From Fictibacillus barbaricus (GTDB lineage: Bacteria; Bacillota; Bacilli; Bacillales; Fictibacillaceae), in the NCBI RefSeq assembly GCF_014635025.1, contig NZ_BMCE01000001.1, forward strand, positions 682,001 to 746,000: 64,000 nt of DNA, in the 5' to 3' direction. Below, one piece after another: positions 18,695 to 28,310 of the stretch. The position numbers were made by a program, and so were the translations under genes. The notes beneath the pieces are model-generated. The model was not told the origin of the DNA. It saw only the letters and a program-made list of their open reading frames with translations, and searched no databases. Position 1 is the stretch's first letter; each line of letters starts with the position of its first letter.

Positions 18695-18885
18695 CAGGAA
18701 ATCCACTCCCTTTCCGCAGGAGTGTCGCATATTTCCTTTTTAAAAAAGTTGATTGGAGCGTAAGGATCGAGACTCCTGCGGGATCAGCGGGACAGGTGAG
18801 ACCCCGCAGACGCAATTAGCTAGCTCACCTTACCCCTCGCGGAAAGCGAGTATCCTGAAGCGTAAATCAACCATTCCTCTCACTA
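18695..18885. repeat. GC-rich intergenic repeat with long inverted ends
   Basis: Two adjacent blocks. The first begins GGAAAT and ends ATTTCC. The second runs from GTTGATT to AATCAAC, with further pairing inside (AGCGT and GCGT, GGAT and ATCC), and contains the strings GACTCCTGCGGGA and CGCGGAAAGCGAG. I remember very similar sequences between genes in many Bacillaceae chromosomes; they are repetitive elements without an assigned function. Only one copy occurs in this window. Confidence 0.65.
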
Positions 18886-18926
18886 CTTAAATAGCAACAA
18901 AGATTGCGAAAAAGGCTTAAAAAAAC

Positions 18927-18962
18927 AAAACTTCCGGGGCATCTGCTTCCGGAAGTTTTTTT
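18927..18962. terminator. Bidirectional terminator between prfB and the 51-residue gene
   Basis: AACTTCCGG pairs with CCGGAAGTT around a 10-nt loop, with T-tracts in both directions. Confidence 0.8.
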
Positions 18963-19116
18963 ATAATCGTATTTGTGTAAGATCACCCTTTTGTACAAGT
19001 TCGATCTTTCGATGCTGTCCGTCTTTTACGATTTCTACATTCCCATTTCCATAAATCCATACCACTTGATACTCTTCGCCGTTATAAACGACCGAACTCC
19101 CCACTTCAATCTTCAT
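18961..19116 (-). CDS. Small conserved-looking protein, 51 residues
   Basis: A short frame encoding MKIEVGSSVVYNGEEYQVVW at its N-terminus and ending KGDLTQIRL. It is preceded by GAGGTGA 5 nt before the ATG and followed by a terminator. The alternating hydrophobic pattern suggests a small beta-barrel (SH3-like or KOW-like), but no family was recognised. Cytoplasmic by composition. Confidence 0.65.
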   Translation of the reverse strand: MKIEVGSSVVYNGEEYQVVWIYGNGNVEIVKDGQHRKIELVQKGDLTQIRL

Positions 19117-19480
19117 GGCTTCACCTCAAATAAAGCTCTCTCTGGTTAATTATACCTATAAAAAATGGAATGTAAATTGGGAAAATGATAGAACTCTTCT
19201 ATCAATTAGTGTAAAGTAAATTACCCTATTTTCCCAACTTATATGTTTGATAGAAGGAAACTTCACCATATAAAAAGTTTGACAGAGTAATACTTCAATA
19301 AATTGGATCTCTTGGATACCATCGCCAAGCTGCTTATTTTTTTGTCCGCCGGGATGCCAACTTTATAAAAAAACAAAAAATTCTTAAACGTTTGTTTATA
19401 CATCCTACATAGTTCCTTAATATTTCGACAGTATTCTTATAGATGCAGCACAAACTTATTTGTCTAGGGGGAAATTTTAA
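19117..19480. other. AT-rich gap upstream of phoX
   Basis: No reading frame of note. A TTGACA occurs at about 19279 but has no matching -10 box at a normal distance. T-rich stretches near 19385-19440 might hold PhoP boxes, but the repeats are too degenerate to call. Confidence 0.4.
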
Positions 19481-21112
19481 GTGGAAAAGAAACCATTGGA
19501 TAGAAGAACTTTTTTAACATATTTAGGAACAGGCGCAACTGCACTTGCTGCGGCTACTTCTGGATTAGGGGCTCTTACGGAAACAGCAAACGCACAATCT
19601 GACAGCTTAATGCGTATGAAACCGCGTAAACAGGGATTTAAGTTTCACCCGATCGCACCAACAGACAAAGACGACCTTGTACTTCCAAAAGGTTATAAAT
19701 ATGAAGTGATTGCGTCTTTCGGTGATGTGATTAACCAAAAAGGTGATACATTTGGATTTAATAATGACTTTACGATGTACTTCCCAATTAACGAATCGAG
19801 TGAACATGGTTTGCTTTGGGTAAACCACGAATACACAAACCCTCTTTATGTAGAAGGTGAAAAAGTAAACGGCAAGTATACAGCTGCTCAAATTGAAAAG
19901 ATGCTTTACAACCAAGGCGGCTCAATTATTGAAGTAAAAGTAAAGAATGGCAAGTGGATGATGGAAACGAATTCTGAGTATGCACGCCGTGTAACAGGAC
20001 TAACACCGTTTGCTCTTACAGGTCCAGCAGCAGGAACATCATCTGTTTCAGGTGCAACAACAGCTCAAGGAACGTTTGCAAACTGCTCAGGCGGACGCAC
20101 GCTTTGGAACACAGTCATGTCATGTGAAGAAAACTTTGAAACAACTTCTAAAGATGCTGGACTTGATCAAACACACTATGGCTGGGTCATTGAAGTTGAT
20201 CCTTTCGATCCGAACTTCAAAGTTAGAAAGCACACAGCTCTTGGCCGTTTCAACCATGAAAACGCAAGCATGGGCCTCTCAAAAGACGGACGTGTCGTTG
20301 TATATATGGGAGACGACAAAAAGGATGCTTGCGTGTACAAATTTGTAAGTAAAGGAAAGTATGTTGAAGCAAAAGGAAAAGAAAACAGCAAGCTTTTAGA
20401 AGAAGGAACCCTATATGCTGCAGACCTTGCTAAAGGGAAGTGGGTAGCTCTAACGATTGAAGCGGTTCGTGAAAAAGCAGCTGGCAATGCAGCTCTTTTA
20501 GAGAAGTTTAAAACGCAAGGTGATGTTGTTGTTAACGCACATGATGCAGCTATCCTTTTAGGTGCTACACCAACTGACCGTCCAGAAGACGTTGAGATCT
20601 CGCCGCTTGATCAAACTGTTTTCATCGCACATACGAATAATGACAAGCATGGTAACATTCACGGACACATCACACGCTTCTTCGAAAAAGGCGGAGATCA
20701 TGGTGCAGAGTACTTTGATTTTGAAATCTTTGCAGCAGGCGGGCGTCAGAGCGGATTCAGTGCTCCAGATAACTTAACGTTTGATTCAAATGCAAACCTT
20801 TGGACGGTTACTGATATTTCTTCAAGCAAGTTGAATTCTGAAGCATGGACAAGCTTTGGGAACAACGGAATGTTCATGATTCCAACTGTTGGACCTGATA
20901 AAGGGGTTGCGTTCCAATTCGCCTCAGCACCTGTTGAAGCTGAGCTTACTGGACCATCTTTCACACCAAACGAAAAATCATTGTTCTTAAGCATCCAGCA
21001 TCCGGGAGAAGAAACACAAGATAAAGCAAATCCAACAAGCACATGGCCACAAGTGCGCGGCGGCAACATGCCAAGACCATCTGTTGTAGCGATTACAGGA
21101 TTTAAGTTTTAA
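19481..21112 (+). CDS. PhoX-family (DUF839) alkaline phosphatase, Tat substrate
   Basis: A 543-residue secreted protein of the PhoX/DUF839 family, calcium- and iron-dependent phosphatases active on phosphomonoesters. The N-terminus is a twin-arginine signal: [18 protein letters not shown], cleavage likely after ANA near residue 38. The family blocks [26 protein letters not shown] and GRFNHENA are visible. A GTG start has AGGGGGA 8 nt upstream. The next two genes encode TatA and TatC, so substrate and translocase are co-encoded, as in B. subtilis phoD-tatAd-tatCd with PhoX in place of PhoD. Phosphate-starvation control is expected but not shown. Confidence 0.88.
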   Translation: MEKKPLDRRTFLTYLGTGATALAAATSGLGALTETANAQSDSLMRMKPRKQGFKFHPIAPTDKDDLVLPKGYKYEVIASFGDVINQKGDTFGFNNDFTMYFPINESSEHGLLWVNHEYTNPLYVEGEKVNGKYTAAQIEKMLYNQGGSIIEVKVKNGKWMMETNSEYARRVTGLTPFALTGPAAGTSSVSGATTAQGTFANCSGGRTLWNTVMSCEENFETTSKDAGLDQTHYGWVIEVDPFDPNFKVRKHTALGRFNHENASMGLSKDGRVVVYMGDDKKDACVYKFVSKGKYVEAKGKENSKLLEEGTLYAADLAKGKWVALTIEAVREKAAGNAALLEKFKTQGDVVVNAHDAAILLGATPTDRPEDVEISPLDQTVFIAHTNNDKHGNIHGHITRFFEKGGDHGAEYFDFEIFAAGGRQSGFSAPDNLTFDSNANLWTVTDISSSKLNSEAWTSFGNNGMFMIPTVGPDKGVAFQFASAPVEAELTGPSFTPNEKSLFLSIQHPGEETQDKANPTSTWPQVRGGNMPRPSVVAITGFKF

Positions 21113-21156
21113 ACGTTCACTTAACGATTGATCACCAATTTGAGGAGGCGATATAC

Positions 21157-21342
21157 ATGGGTTTCACTAACATTGGAGTACCAGGTTTAATCTTGATCTT
21201 AATCATCGCTCTTATTATCTTTGGTCCATCTAAGCTGCCAGAGATCGGACGAGCATTCGGAAGCACGCTGCGTGAATTCAAGAGTTCTGCAAAAGATTTA
21301 ATGTCTTCTGATGAAAAAGAAGAAAAACCGCAGGCAAAATAA
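21157..21342 (+). CDS. tatA: Twin-arginine translocase subunit TatA
   Basis: A 61-residue protein with one N-terminal membrane helix, the hinge motif [14 protein letters not shown], an amphipathic helix and a short charged tail. TatA oligomers form the protein-conducting part of the Tat system. AGGAGGCG lies 8 nt before the ATG. It stands between the PhoX gene and tatC. Confidence 0.95.
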   Translation: MGFTNIGVPGLILILIIALIIFGPSKLPEIGRAFGSTLREFKSSAKDLMSSDEKEEKPQAK

Positions 21343-21422
21343 AGAGTAACGAGTAGAAAGGATGCGGGCGTCGTTTAAAGTCTGCATCTTTTCTCTATTA
21401 AGCAGAAAAGGAGGGCTAATGT

Positions 21423-22193
21423 ATGAAAGCAGAAGAGATGTATTTTGTTGAGCATCTGGGCGAACTTAGAAAACGAATCATAATCACGCTCGCTGTATTT
21501 ATGACAGTTCTTGCAGTATCTTTCTTTTACGTTCAGCCGATCTATGACTGGCTGATACGAGACTTGGATCAACAGCTTGCCATCCTTGGTCCAAGCGAGA
21601 TTCTTTGGGTGTATTTTATGATCTCGGGTGTTATTGCTATTGCTCTAACCATTCCGGTGGCAGCACATCAAACGTGGATGTTCATTAAGCCAGCACTAAA
21701 CAAGAAAGAGCAAAAGGTAACACTGTCTTACATTCCAGCACTATTTCTATTGTTTTTGCTAGGGTTGGCATTCGGCTATTTTATCGTTTACCCGATGGTT
21801 TTGAACTTTTTACTGAGTCTGTCAGAAGGCCATTTTCAGACATTCTTCACATCAGAAAAATACTTCAAGTTTATGATGAACTTAACATTGCCGTTCGGTT
21901 TTTTGTTTGAAATTCCGCTTGTCGTCATGTTTTTGACGTCGCTCGGCATATTAAACCCTCTATTACTTGCAAAAGCACGAAAAGTATCTTATTTCGCTCT
22001 AGTCGTTGTGGCAGTCTTGATTACACCGCCAGACTTGGTTTCAGATTTTCTTGTGGTCATTCCGCTTCTTGTACTCTATGAGATCAGCATCATGCTATCA
22101 AGATGGGTGTATAAGCGAAAGTTAGCGAAAGATCAGCTCGTTACAGATGAGGAAGAGGAAGATAAGGTCGTGCAGATGAGACGTCCGTCTTAG
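21423..22193 (+). CDS. tatC: Twin-arginine translocase subunit TatC
   Basis: A 256-residue, six-helix membrane protein that recognises the RR signal peptide. The conserved N-terminal HLGELRKRII, the central FIKPAL-type segment and a C-terminal KRKLAKD tail are present. The ATG at 21423 lies 7 nt after AAGGAGGG; an out-of-frame ATG 4 nt earlier is not used. End of the phoX-tatA-tatC operon, followed by a strong terminator. Confidence 0.95.
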   Translation: MKAEEMYFVEHLGELRKRIIITLAVFMTVLAVSFFYVQPIYDWLIRDLDQQLAILGPSEILWVYFMISGVIAIALTIPVAAHQTWMFIKPALNKKEQKVTLSYIPALFLLFLLGLAFGYFIVYPMVLNFLLSLSEGHFQTFFTSEKYFKFMMNLTLPFGFLFEIPLVVMFLTSLGILNPLLLAKARKVSYFALVVVAVLITPPDLVSDFLVVIPLLVLYEISIMLSRWVYKRKLAKDQLVTDEEEEDKVVQMRRPS

Positions 22194-22273
22194 TAGTAAC
22201 CCTTTAAAATGATTAACGTGATAAATTGGGAACAAGGTTAGGCAAGAAATCATAAAGTCAAAAAATGAAGAGA

Positions 22274-22311
22274 AAGCTGGCTCTTTATACTGAAGAGCCA
22301 GCATTTTTATG
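22274..22311 (+). terminator. Terminator of the phoX-tatA-tatC operon
   Basis: GCTGGCTCTT pairs perfectly with AAGAGCCAGC around 7 nt, followed by ATTTTTAT. Confidence 0.9.
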
Positions 22312-22404
22312 GACTAAATGGATGAATCTGTCCAATTGGAGCCAATAATTTGTCCATTCGACAAAATAGGGGAAGAAAAACCTACTTTGAGGGCTGTCTC
22401 ATCC

Positions 22405-23649
22405 CTACACAAAATGATTCTTACGTCGATTCTTTTCTGCGAGGGACCGCGCATATTCGTTTGCCTTTTCTATGCTCCCTTTTGCTATATGAAAATCAAA
22501 CAGTTTGATCTCATAATGTTCTGCTGGGAGTACATAGCCGAGCTTTTTAAGAAACGGGTACAGTTCCGTTTCAATGTAATTAAAATAATGATCTTCCTGC
22601 TTTTTCAATTTATAGATGTGCAGTTGAAAGAAATGAACAAAGGTAGTGGCACCGTTCTCTTTCGCGGTTTTCAATCCTTTTTCAGCTAAAGCGATCAGTT
22701 TTTTCGGTGACTCTTTTCCGAGAAGTACTGATGCATTTAAGTACCCCTCTAGAGAACCTAAATAATTTGGAGTTGCAGGATCTTTCAGTTTCATTGATTC
22801 TTGATAATAATGGCAGGCATCCTCATAATTTTCATGTCGGATAGAATGATAGCCAAAGTTATGAAGAAGGAGGGACTTTTGTTTTTCTAAACCGAAATTC
22901 TCACATTTTTCAATCAGTTCATGATACTTTTCGTTTTGTGGACCGCTTGTTATATCTTGTTCGATTTGAATCAGCATGAGCATTTCCGTTTCAATTACAC
23001 GTACATAACAATGTGCTTTTTCGAAAAAGGCAAGAGCTTTGCTTGCATAATAATATGAAAGTACCCGAGAATTTGTAGAGTGATAGGCAACAGCCATATG
23101 ATAATAATATTCTGAGTTGTTGTAATAGGCAGAGTCCACTTGTTTTAATAGATCGATCGCTTCGTAATAGTCATGTTTTATTTGCAGGCCATAGATGCCT
23201 TTTATGTGAAGAAGCATGTTCCTCTCACGATGGGTGAGATCTACCCATTTATCCATCTCTTCAATAAGTGCTTCTGCCTTGGATCTTTCATCCGTCATCA
23301 AGTAATAACGAGTTAATAATAGAGTATGTGAGCGATGGAAGTCAGGGATTTGCAGCAGGGCGATCTGTTCAAGCTGTTTCTTCAGATTTTCCGCTTTGGC
23401 ATCCAGCTTCATGATGATCGCTTCTTCCCATTTTTTTAAAAGAAGGTCTAATCCGGTATACGTCTTCATCTCTCTTTCAATGTCAATCTCTAACCGGTCT
23501 GCCAGGAATTGAATGGTCTCCTGAGAGACTTCTGTTAACCCTCGTTCAATTTTACTCACATGTGTACCGGAGCAAATGCCGTCTCCAAGTTCCTTTTGTG
23601 TCATATTTTTGCGTTCACGAAAGAACTTAATGATTTTTCCCTCTAGCAT
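22405..23649 (-). CDS. XRE-TPR transcriptional regulator (RRNPP-like)
   Basis: A 414-residue protein with an N-terminal XRE helix-turn-helix (residues about 5-60: MTQKELGDGICSGTHVSKIE) and a long all-helical tetratricopeptide-repeat domain (about 75-400). This is the plan of peptide-sensing regulators NprR, PlcR and Rap/Rgg-type proteins. It is divergent from a very large secreted protease, as NprR and PlcR often sit beside the exoenzyme genes they control. No obvious exported signalling-peptide gene follows it: the best short frame there (16 codons) lacks a signal sequence. Control of the protease is therefore inferred only. Confidence 0.78.
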   Translation of the reverse strand: MLEGKIIKFFRERKNMTQKELGDGICSGTHVSKIERGLTEVSQETIQFLADRLEIDIEREMKTYTGLDLLLKKWEEAIIMKLDAKAENLKKQLEQIALLQIPDFHRSHTLLLTRYYLMTDERSKAEALIEEMDKWVDLTHRERNMLLHIKGIYGLQIKHDYYEAIDLLKQVDSAYYNNSEYYYHMAVAYHSTNSRVLSYYYASKALAFFEKAHCYVRVIETEMLMLIQIEQDITSGPQNEKYHELIEKCENFGLEKQKSLLLHNFGYHSIRHENYEDACHYYQESMKLKDPATPNYLGSLEGYLNASVLLGKESPKKLIALAEKGLKTAKENGATTFVHFFQLHIYKLKKQEDHYFNYIETELYPFLKKLGYVLPAEHYEIKLFDFHIAKGSIEKANEYARSLAEKNRRKNHFV

Positions 23650-23949
23650 ATCTCTCTGCCCCCATCTCCAACATAAACAGCTTATTCCGTATTATTTCTA
23701 TTCTACTAAAGAAAACCCCAATTCGGTTTTACGTTTTTTAAGTCTATTTCCCTATTTCTCATAGTCATTTTACGTATATCCCTATTAAGTAAACAGTTGA
23801 TATAGGCTATGAGTCACGAACGTAACCCCGATAGCAAACCTCAGAAACTACCTTTACAATTACTTTTAAATAAACACAATTTTCAATTAATGAGAGGAGG
23901 TACCTGTTACATTTTTGTTTTTCTAAAAAATCAAGAAAGCAGGGAAACT

Positions 23950-26900
23950 ATGAAAAAGAAATCTTTCATTAAAAAATCTACCGCGCTGACATTAGCAGCA
24001 GGATTGCTGTTATCTCCAAACTCAACTCTCTTCACACCAAAAACTAACGCTGCATCTTTTAAAGCAGAGGAAATCTTATCATCGCTTACTGCTAAGCAAA
24101 GAGAAGCCTTAAAACAACTTGAATTAACAGACGCTCATGGTCTTCAAGGTTTCAAGAAGCAAGACCTTATAAGTGATACCGAAATCTCCGTCATCGTCCA
24201 ATTTCAATCAAAACCAGGTCAGGCTGCTGTGTTAGAAGCACAATTAAAAGGAAAAAAATTATCCCGTCAAGAAGCTGATGCTCAAGTCGATCGAGAGCAT
24301 GCTCAATTCGAAAAAGACCTAGAAACACTATTGCCGACAGTAGCTTTAACTAATAAAAAATCCAACCACAAGATTACATCAACTTATAAAACGGTATACA
24401 ACGGTGTGGCGATGAAATTGCCTGCTAATCAAGTAGAAACTCTTTTACAATCAGATACGGTTAAAGCCGTATACAAGGATGTGAAGTTTCAGGTAGACCC
24501 GATCACACTGGGGGATGAAAAAGCATTTAACAGTGGCAGTGCAGGAACAGCTGTAGAGAGTATTCCTTATTTGAAGATCGATCAGATACATAAAGAAGGA
24601 ATCACTGGTGAAGGTGTTAAAGTTGGAATTTTGGATACAGGAATTGACTACAACCACCCTGATTTAAAAGACGCATATAAAGGTGGATATGATTTTGTCG
24701 ACGGTGACAGCGATCCGATGGAAACGACCTATAAAAACTGGCAAGACTCTAAGAAGCCGGAGTTCAATGGAAACTCATATTACACAGCACATGGTACACA
24801 CGTTGCAGGAACGATTGCTGGACAAGCAACGAACGGGAATGTATCTGTTCAAGGTGTAGCGCCTGACGCGGACATCTATGCTTATCGTGTATTAGGTCCT
24901 TATGGCTCTGGTACATCTGAAGCTGTAATTGCCGGAATCGAAAAAGCAGTTCAGGACGGGATGGATGTTATCAACCTATCGCTAGGTGCCGGAATAAACG
25001 ATCCTTATTATCCAACAAGTACAGCGATCAATTATGCGGTGCTTAACGAAGTAACAGCAGTGGTATCTGCAGGGAACTCAGGTCCGAACGATTACACGCT
25101 GGGTTCACCAGGTTCAGCCGCTTTGGCATTAACGGTTGGTGCTAGTGATGTACCGATGACAGTGGCTTCTTTTACTGGATCAGTTGGTGCTGAGAGCGGA
25201 CTTCAGCTGACTGGACTTGCACGTCATTACGTAGACCGTCTGAACGAGCTTTCTGGAAAATCATACGACCTTGTTGATGTTGGTTTAGGAAAACTAGCAG
25301 ACTACACGGGTAAGGATGTAACAGGTAAGATCGCGCTGATTTCTCGTGGCGAGACTACACTGAACGAAAAAGTGAACAACGCGAAACAAAAGGGTGCTGT
25401 TGCTGTTCTTCTTTATAACAATGTGGACGGTGTGATTGAAGCAAATCTAGGTGAATCCACTGGCTTTATCCCTGCTTTTTCTCTAACGAAAGCAGCTGGA
25501 GAAAAGATCAAGGCACAGATCGCAGTAGGCAAATCCAAGTTCACGTTTGGAAACTATTCTGAAGTGCAAACAGAAGGGGACCGTCTAGCAGCGTTCAGTT
25601 CAAGAGGTCCAGCCAGACAGACGTACGATATGAAGCCAGAAGTAACAGCACCAGGTGTTGCTGTGCTTTCAACTGTTCCGTCTTATATGGTCAATCCAAC
25701 TCAGCAAGAAAACTATGATTATGCGTATTCCAGATATTCAGGAACGTCTATGGCAGCACCTCACACAGCAGGAATCGCGGCTCTAATGCTTGATGCAAAC
25801 CCTGAGCTTGAGCCGGAAGATGTAAAAACGCTGTTGATGAATACAGCTGACCCACTAAACGGTGATTATTCTGTATTTGAAGTAGGAGCAGGACGTGTAG
25901 ATCCATATCAAGCGATTTATAGCGGAACGAGTTTTCAGGTTAATGACGAGACTATGGTTCCAGGTGCGACCAGTCTTGTAAAGATCAAAGAACGCACAGG
26001 GGGGATCGCGTACGGAAGCCATTATGCAGGAAAGAATCTAGCTATCCCAAAAACCATTACGATTGAAAACCATGACAGTGTGAACAAGACCTTTTCTGTT
26101 GAGGTACACGGAACGAAGGGTTCACCTGGTTTAAAAGAAAATCGAATAAACATCAACATTCCAGATGAGATCAAAATTGCGAGTGAAGATTCAAAGAAGG
26201 TAACGGCGGGTATTGAGATTCCAAAAGATGCAAAAGAGGGCATTTACGAAGGCTATATCATATTGACGAATAAGTTAAAAGAAGCTGAGCAATACCGTAT
26301 TCCGTTCAGTGTTCGTATAACAGAAGAAGGCTACAATGCATTAGAACTGCTTTCACCTGCTATTGCTCCAAACTATCTGAACCAAGATGGATTCTTCGGA
26401 TATCGCGCCATTTATACGCCGATGGAATTCAACATGAAAGCACCAATGGAAAAAATGGAGGTAGTTGTTCAAGACGGTAAAACAGGTCAAGATCTAGGAT
26501 TTATCGGAACGATGAACTTGAATGGACGTAACGAAAACCAAAGCTTTTTTGTGTTGAACGCGTTCAGCGGAATTTACTATAAATTCACGGGTGATGACAA
26601 ACAGCCGATTGACTCAGAACCAACCTATGCTCCAGCAGGGCACTATAAGCTGAAATTCATCTCTACTACAGCAACCGGAAAAGAAATCATCGAATATCGT
26701 CATGTGTTCATTGACATTGATGCTCCAACTTTTGAAAGTTCACTTGACGGGGAATCACCTTTCTTAGAGTACAAACCAGGTCAAGCTACCTATCCGTTTG
26801 ACATCCAGATTAACGACCCACTTGTGGATGAGATGAAGGAAGCAGGCGTGGACGTTGATCAATCTTCAAACTCGATGATCTATTATTGGAACAGTCCTTT

Positions 26901-28017
26901 CCCATCATCTGCGATCAAAATGGACAAAGAAGGAAAGTTCGTTGAAGAGATCGCGATGAACGAAAAAGTTCCAGCTCTTAACTTCCGCATGGACGGGTTT
27001 GACATGGCTGGAAATAGAGCATTACAGAAAAACTATTATTTTGTAAAAGAGGGTACTCCTGTATCCTACACGGAGAGTACGGATGAAGTTTTAAAAACAG
27101 GAGATACAGTAAAAGCAACTCTAAAGTTAGATAATCTTACAGATCTAACGAAAGCAGAATGGAACTTAAACAGCAGCAGCTATGGAGCAGCCTCACTCGT
27201 GGATGCGAAGTTAAGTGACTCTTACAAAGACAAAGCGTCCATCGATGTGAAAGATGGCATCGTCACTGTTCAGTTTAACGGCGGAAGCGGTGTTTTAGAC
27301 CACGCTGGTATCGTAGAAGTAACTCTAAAAGTAAGTGATGAGTATTACGCAACACGAGCAGGTGTCGTGCCAGTTGTGAAAGTTACGGACAACAACGCAG
27401 TGACATCAACTGTCCTGCAAGCTCCCTATGTCTGGAAAGTAAATCCACAGTTCTCTACAGCGAATGGCTATGTTACACCAGAAGGATTTAAGAATGAAGC
27501 AGGAACGATTACCGAAAAACGAGATTGGACTAAAGTAGGCGGTTCCGTACAGATCGTTGATGCAGAAGGCAATGCACATGATCCATCAGCCAAAATCTCG
27601 GACAACGGCCAGTACGTTTATAACAAGCTTCCAATCCAAAAAGAGGCATTTACAGTGGAAATGAAGGTGCCGGGGCATTTTGTGACGAAAGGTAAAGTGT
27701 ATGCCGGGTTTGAACATAAAGGAGAACTGTATGGGCAAAGCCGCTTTATCACTGCATTGCAAGTAAAAGCAGGTGACGTGAACCAAGATAACGTAATTGA
27801 TATTTATGACGCGATTGAAGTCCAAAATGCTTGGGGAACGGCAAAGCGCGGGGCAGACATTAACTTTGACGGAAAGGTGGATGAAAAAGATATGAAACAT
27901 GTACAAACGAATTACATGCTCCAAAATCAGCACGTTGACGATTCCCCTCAGCCAAGAAAACAGCATCAAGGAAAAACATTAGAAATCATTCTAGCAGAAC
28001 TGGGGATTCAGCAATAA
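23950..28017 (+). CDS. Large secreted subtilase with PA, cohesin-like and dockerin domains
   Basis: A 1355-residue Vpr-like S8 serine protease. Order: Sec signal peptide (1-36, cleavage after NAA); I9-type propeptide (about 80-180); catalytic domain with Asp229 (ILDTGID), His281 (AHGTHVAG) and Ser600 (GTSMAAPH); an inserted PA domain (about 430-550); Fn3-like domains; a cohesin-like beta domain (about 1040-1150); and a C-terminal dockerin-like pair of Ca-binding loops (DVNQDNVIDIYDA and DINFDGKVDEKDM, about 1276-1330). The ATG at 23950 follows AGGGA and begins a classic signal peptide; upstream codons to 23809 are not credible. Divergent from the XRE-TPR regulator. Confidence 0.9.
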   Translation: MKKKSFIKKSTALTLAAGLLLSPNSTLFTPKTNAASFKAEEILSSLTAKQREALKQLELTDAHGLQGFKKQDLISDTEISVIVQFQSKPGQAAVLEAQLKGKKLSRQEADAQVDREHAQFEKDLETLLPTVALTNKKSNHKITSTYKTVYNGVAMKLPANQVETLLQSDTVKAVYKDVKFQVDPITLGDEKAFNSGSAGTAVESIPYLKIDQIHKEGITGEGVKVGILDTGIDYNHPDLKDAYKGGYDFVDGDSDPMETTYKNWQDSKKPEFNGNSYYTAHGTHVAGTIAGQATNGNVSVQGVAPDADIYAYRVLGPYGSGTSEAVIAGIEKAVQDGMDVINLSLGAGINDPYYPTSTAINYAVLNEVTAVVSAGNSGPNDYTLGSPGSAALALTVGASDVPMTVASFTGSVGAESGLQLTGLARHYVDRLNELSGKSYDLVDVGLGKLADYTGKDVTGKIALISRGETTLNEKVNNAKQKGAVAVLLYNNVDGVIEANLGESTGFIPAFSLTKAAGEKIKAQIAVGKSKFTFGNYSEVQTEGDRLAAFSSRGPARQTYDMKPEVTAPGVAVLSTVPSYMVNPTQQENYDYAYSRYSGTSMAAPHTAGIAALMLDANPELEPEDVKTLLMNTADPLNGDYSVFEVGAGRVDPYQAIYSGTSFQVNDETMVPGATSLVKIKERTGGIAYGSHYAGKNLAIPKTITIENHDSVNKTFSVEVHGTKGSPGLKENRININIPDEIKIASEDSKKVTAGIEIPKDAKEGIYEGYIILTNKLKEAEQYRIPFSVRITEEGYNALELLSPAIAPNYLNQDGFFGYRAIYTPMEFNMKAPMEKMEVVVQDGKTGQDLGFIGTMNLNGRNENQSFFVLNAFSGIYYKFTGDDKQPIDSEPTYAPAGHYKLKFISTTATGKEIIEYRHVFIDIDAPTFESSLDGESPFLEYKPGQATYPFDIQINDPLVDEMKEAGVDVDQSSNSMIYYWNSPFPSSAIKMDKEGKFVEEIAMNEKVPALNFRMDGFDMAGNRALQKNYYFVKEGTPVSYTESTDEVLKTGDTVKATLKLDNLTDLTKAEWNLNSSSYGAASLVDAKLSDSYKDKASIDVKDGIVTVQFNGGSGVLDHAGIVEVTLKVSDEYYATRAGVVPVVKVTDNNAVTSTVLQAPYVWKVNPQFSTANGYVTPEGFKNEAGTITEKRDWTKVGGSVQIVDAEGNAHDPSAKISDNGQYVYNKLPIQKEAFTVEMKVPGHFVTKGKVYAGFEHKGELYGQSRFITALQVKAGDVNQDNVIDIYDAIEVQNAWGTAKRGADINFDGKVDEKDMKHVQTNYMLQNQHVDDSPQPRKQHQGKTLEIILAELGIQQ

Positions 28018-28029
28018 TGTATTACAGTG

Positions 28030-28080
28030 ACAGCCAATAAGGGAGCGAGTCTTCCTGAAGGCTGTTTCTTTTTGTTTTTG
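28030..28080 (+). terminator. Probable terminator after the subtilase
   Basis: ACAGCC and GGCTGT close a longer interrupted stem, followed by a T-rich run (TTTCTTTTTGTTTTT). Weaker than the other terminators. Confidence 0.5.
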
Positions 28081-28310
28081 GACAAAAATAGTTAACTTGC
28101 CACGTATGCTATACTGGTAACTTGTTGTTTTAAAGTGAGTTATAGAAAGGGGAGGTATAGATTGTTTCACCTATTCACTTGTTTATTATGAATAAACCGA
28201 ATGTGGGTACAATAGAAAAATGAATCTCGCTTAAAACTGGACATAAAAATAGGAAATACAGGTGAATATAAAGAAGTGTATCCATTTTCGAAGTGCAAAG
28301 GGGAATTAAA

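Noticed and set aside
22200-22404. Signalling-peptide gene for the XRE-TPR regulator
   Set aside because: The only frames downstream are under 20 codons and have no signal peptide.
22318-22689. 123-codon plus-strand frame
   Set aside because: Fully antisense to the XRE-TPR regulator, no ribosome binding site, no protein-like pattern.
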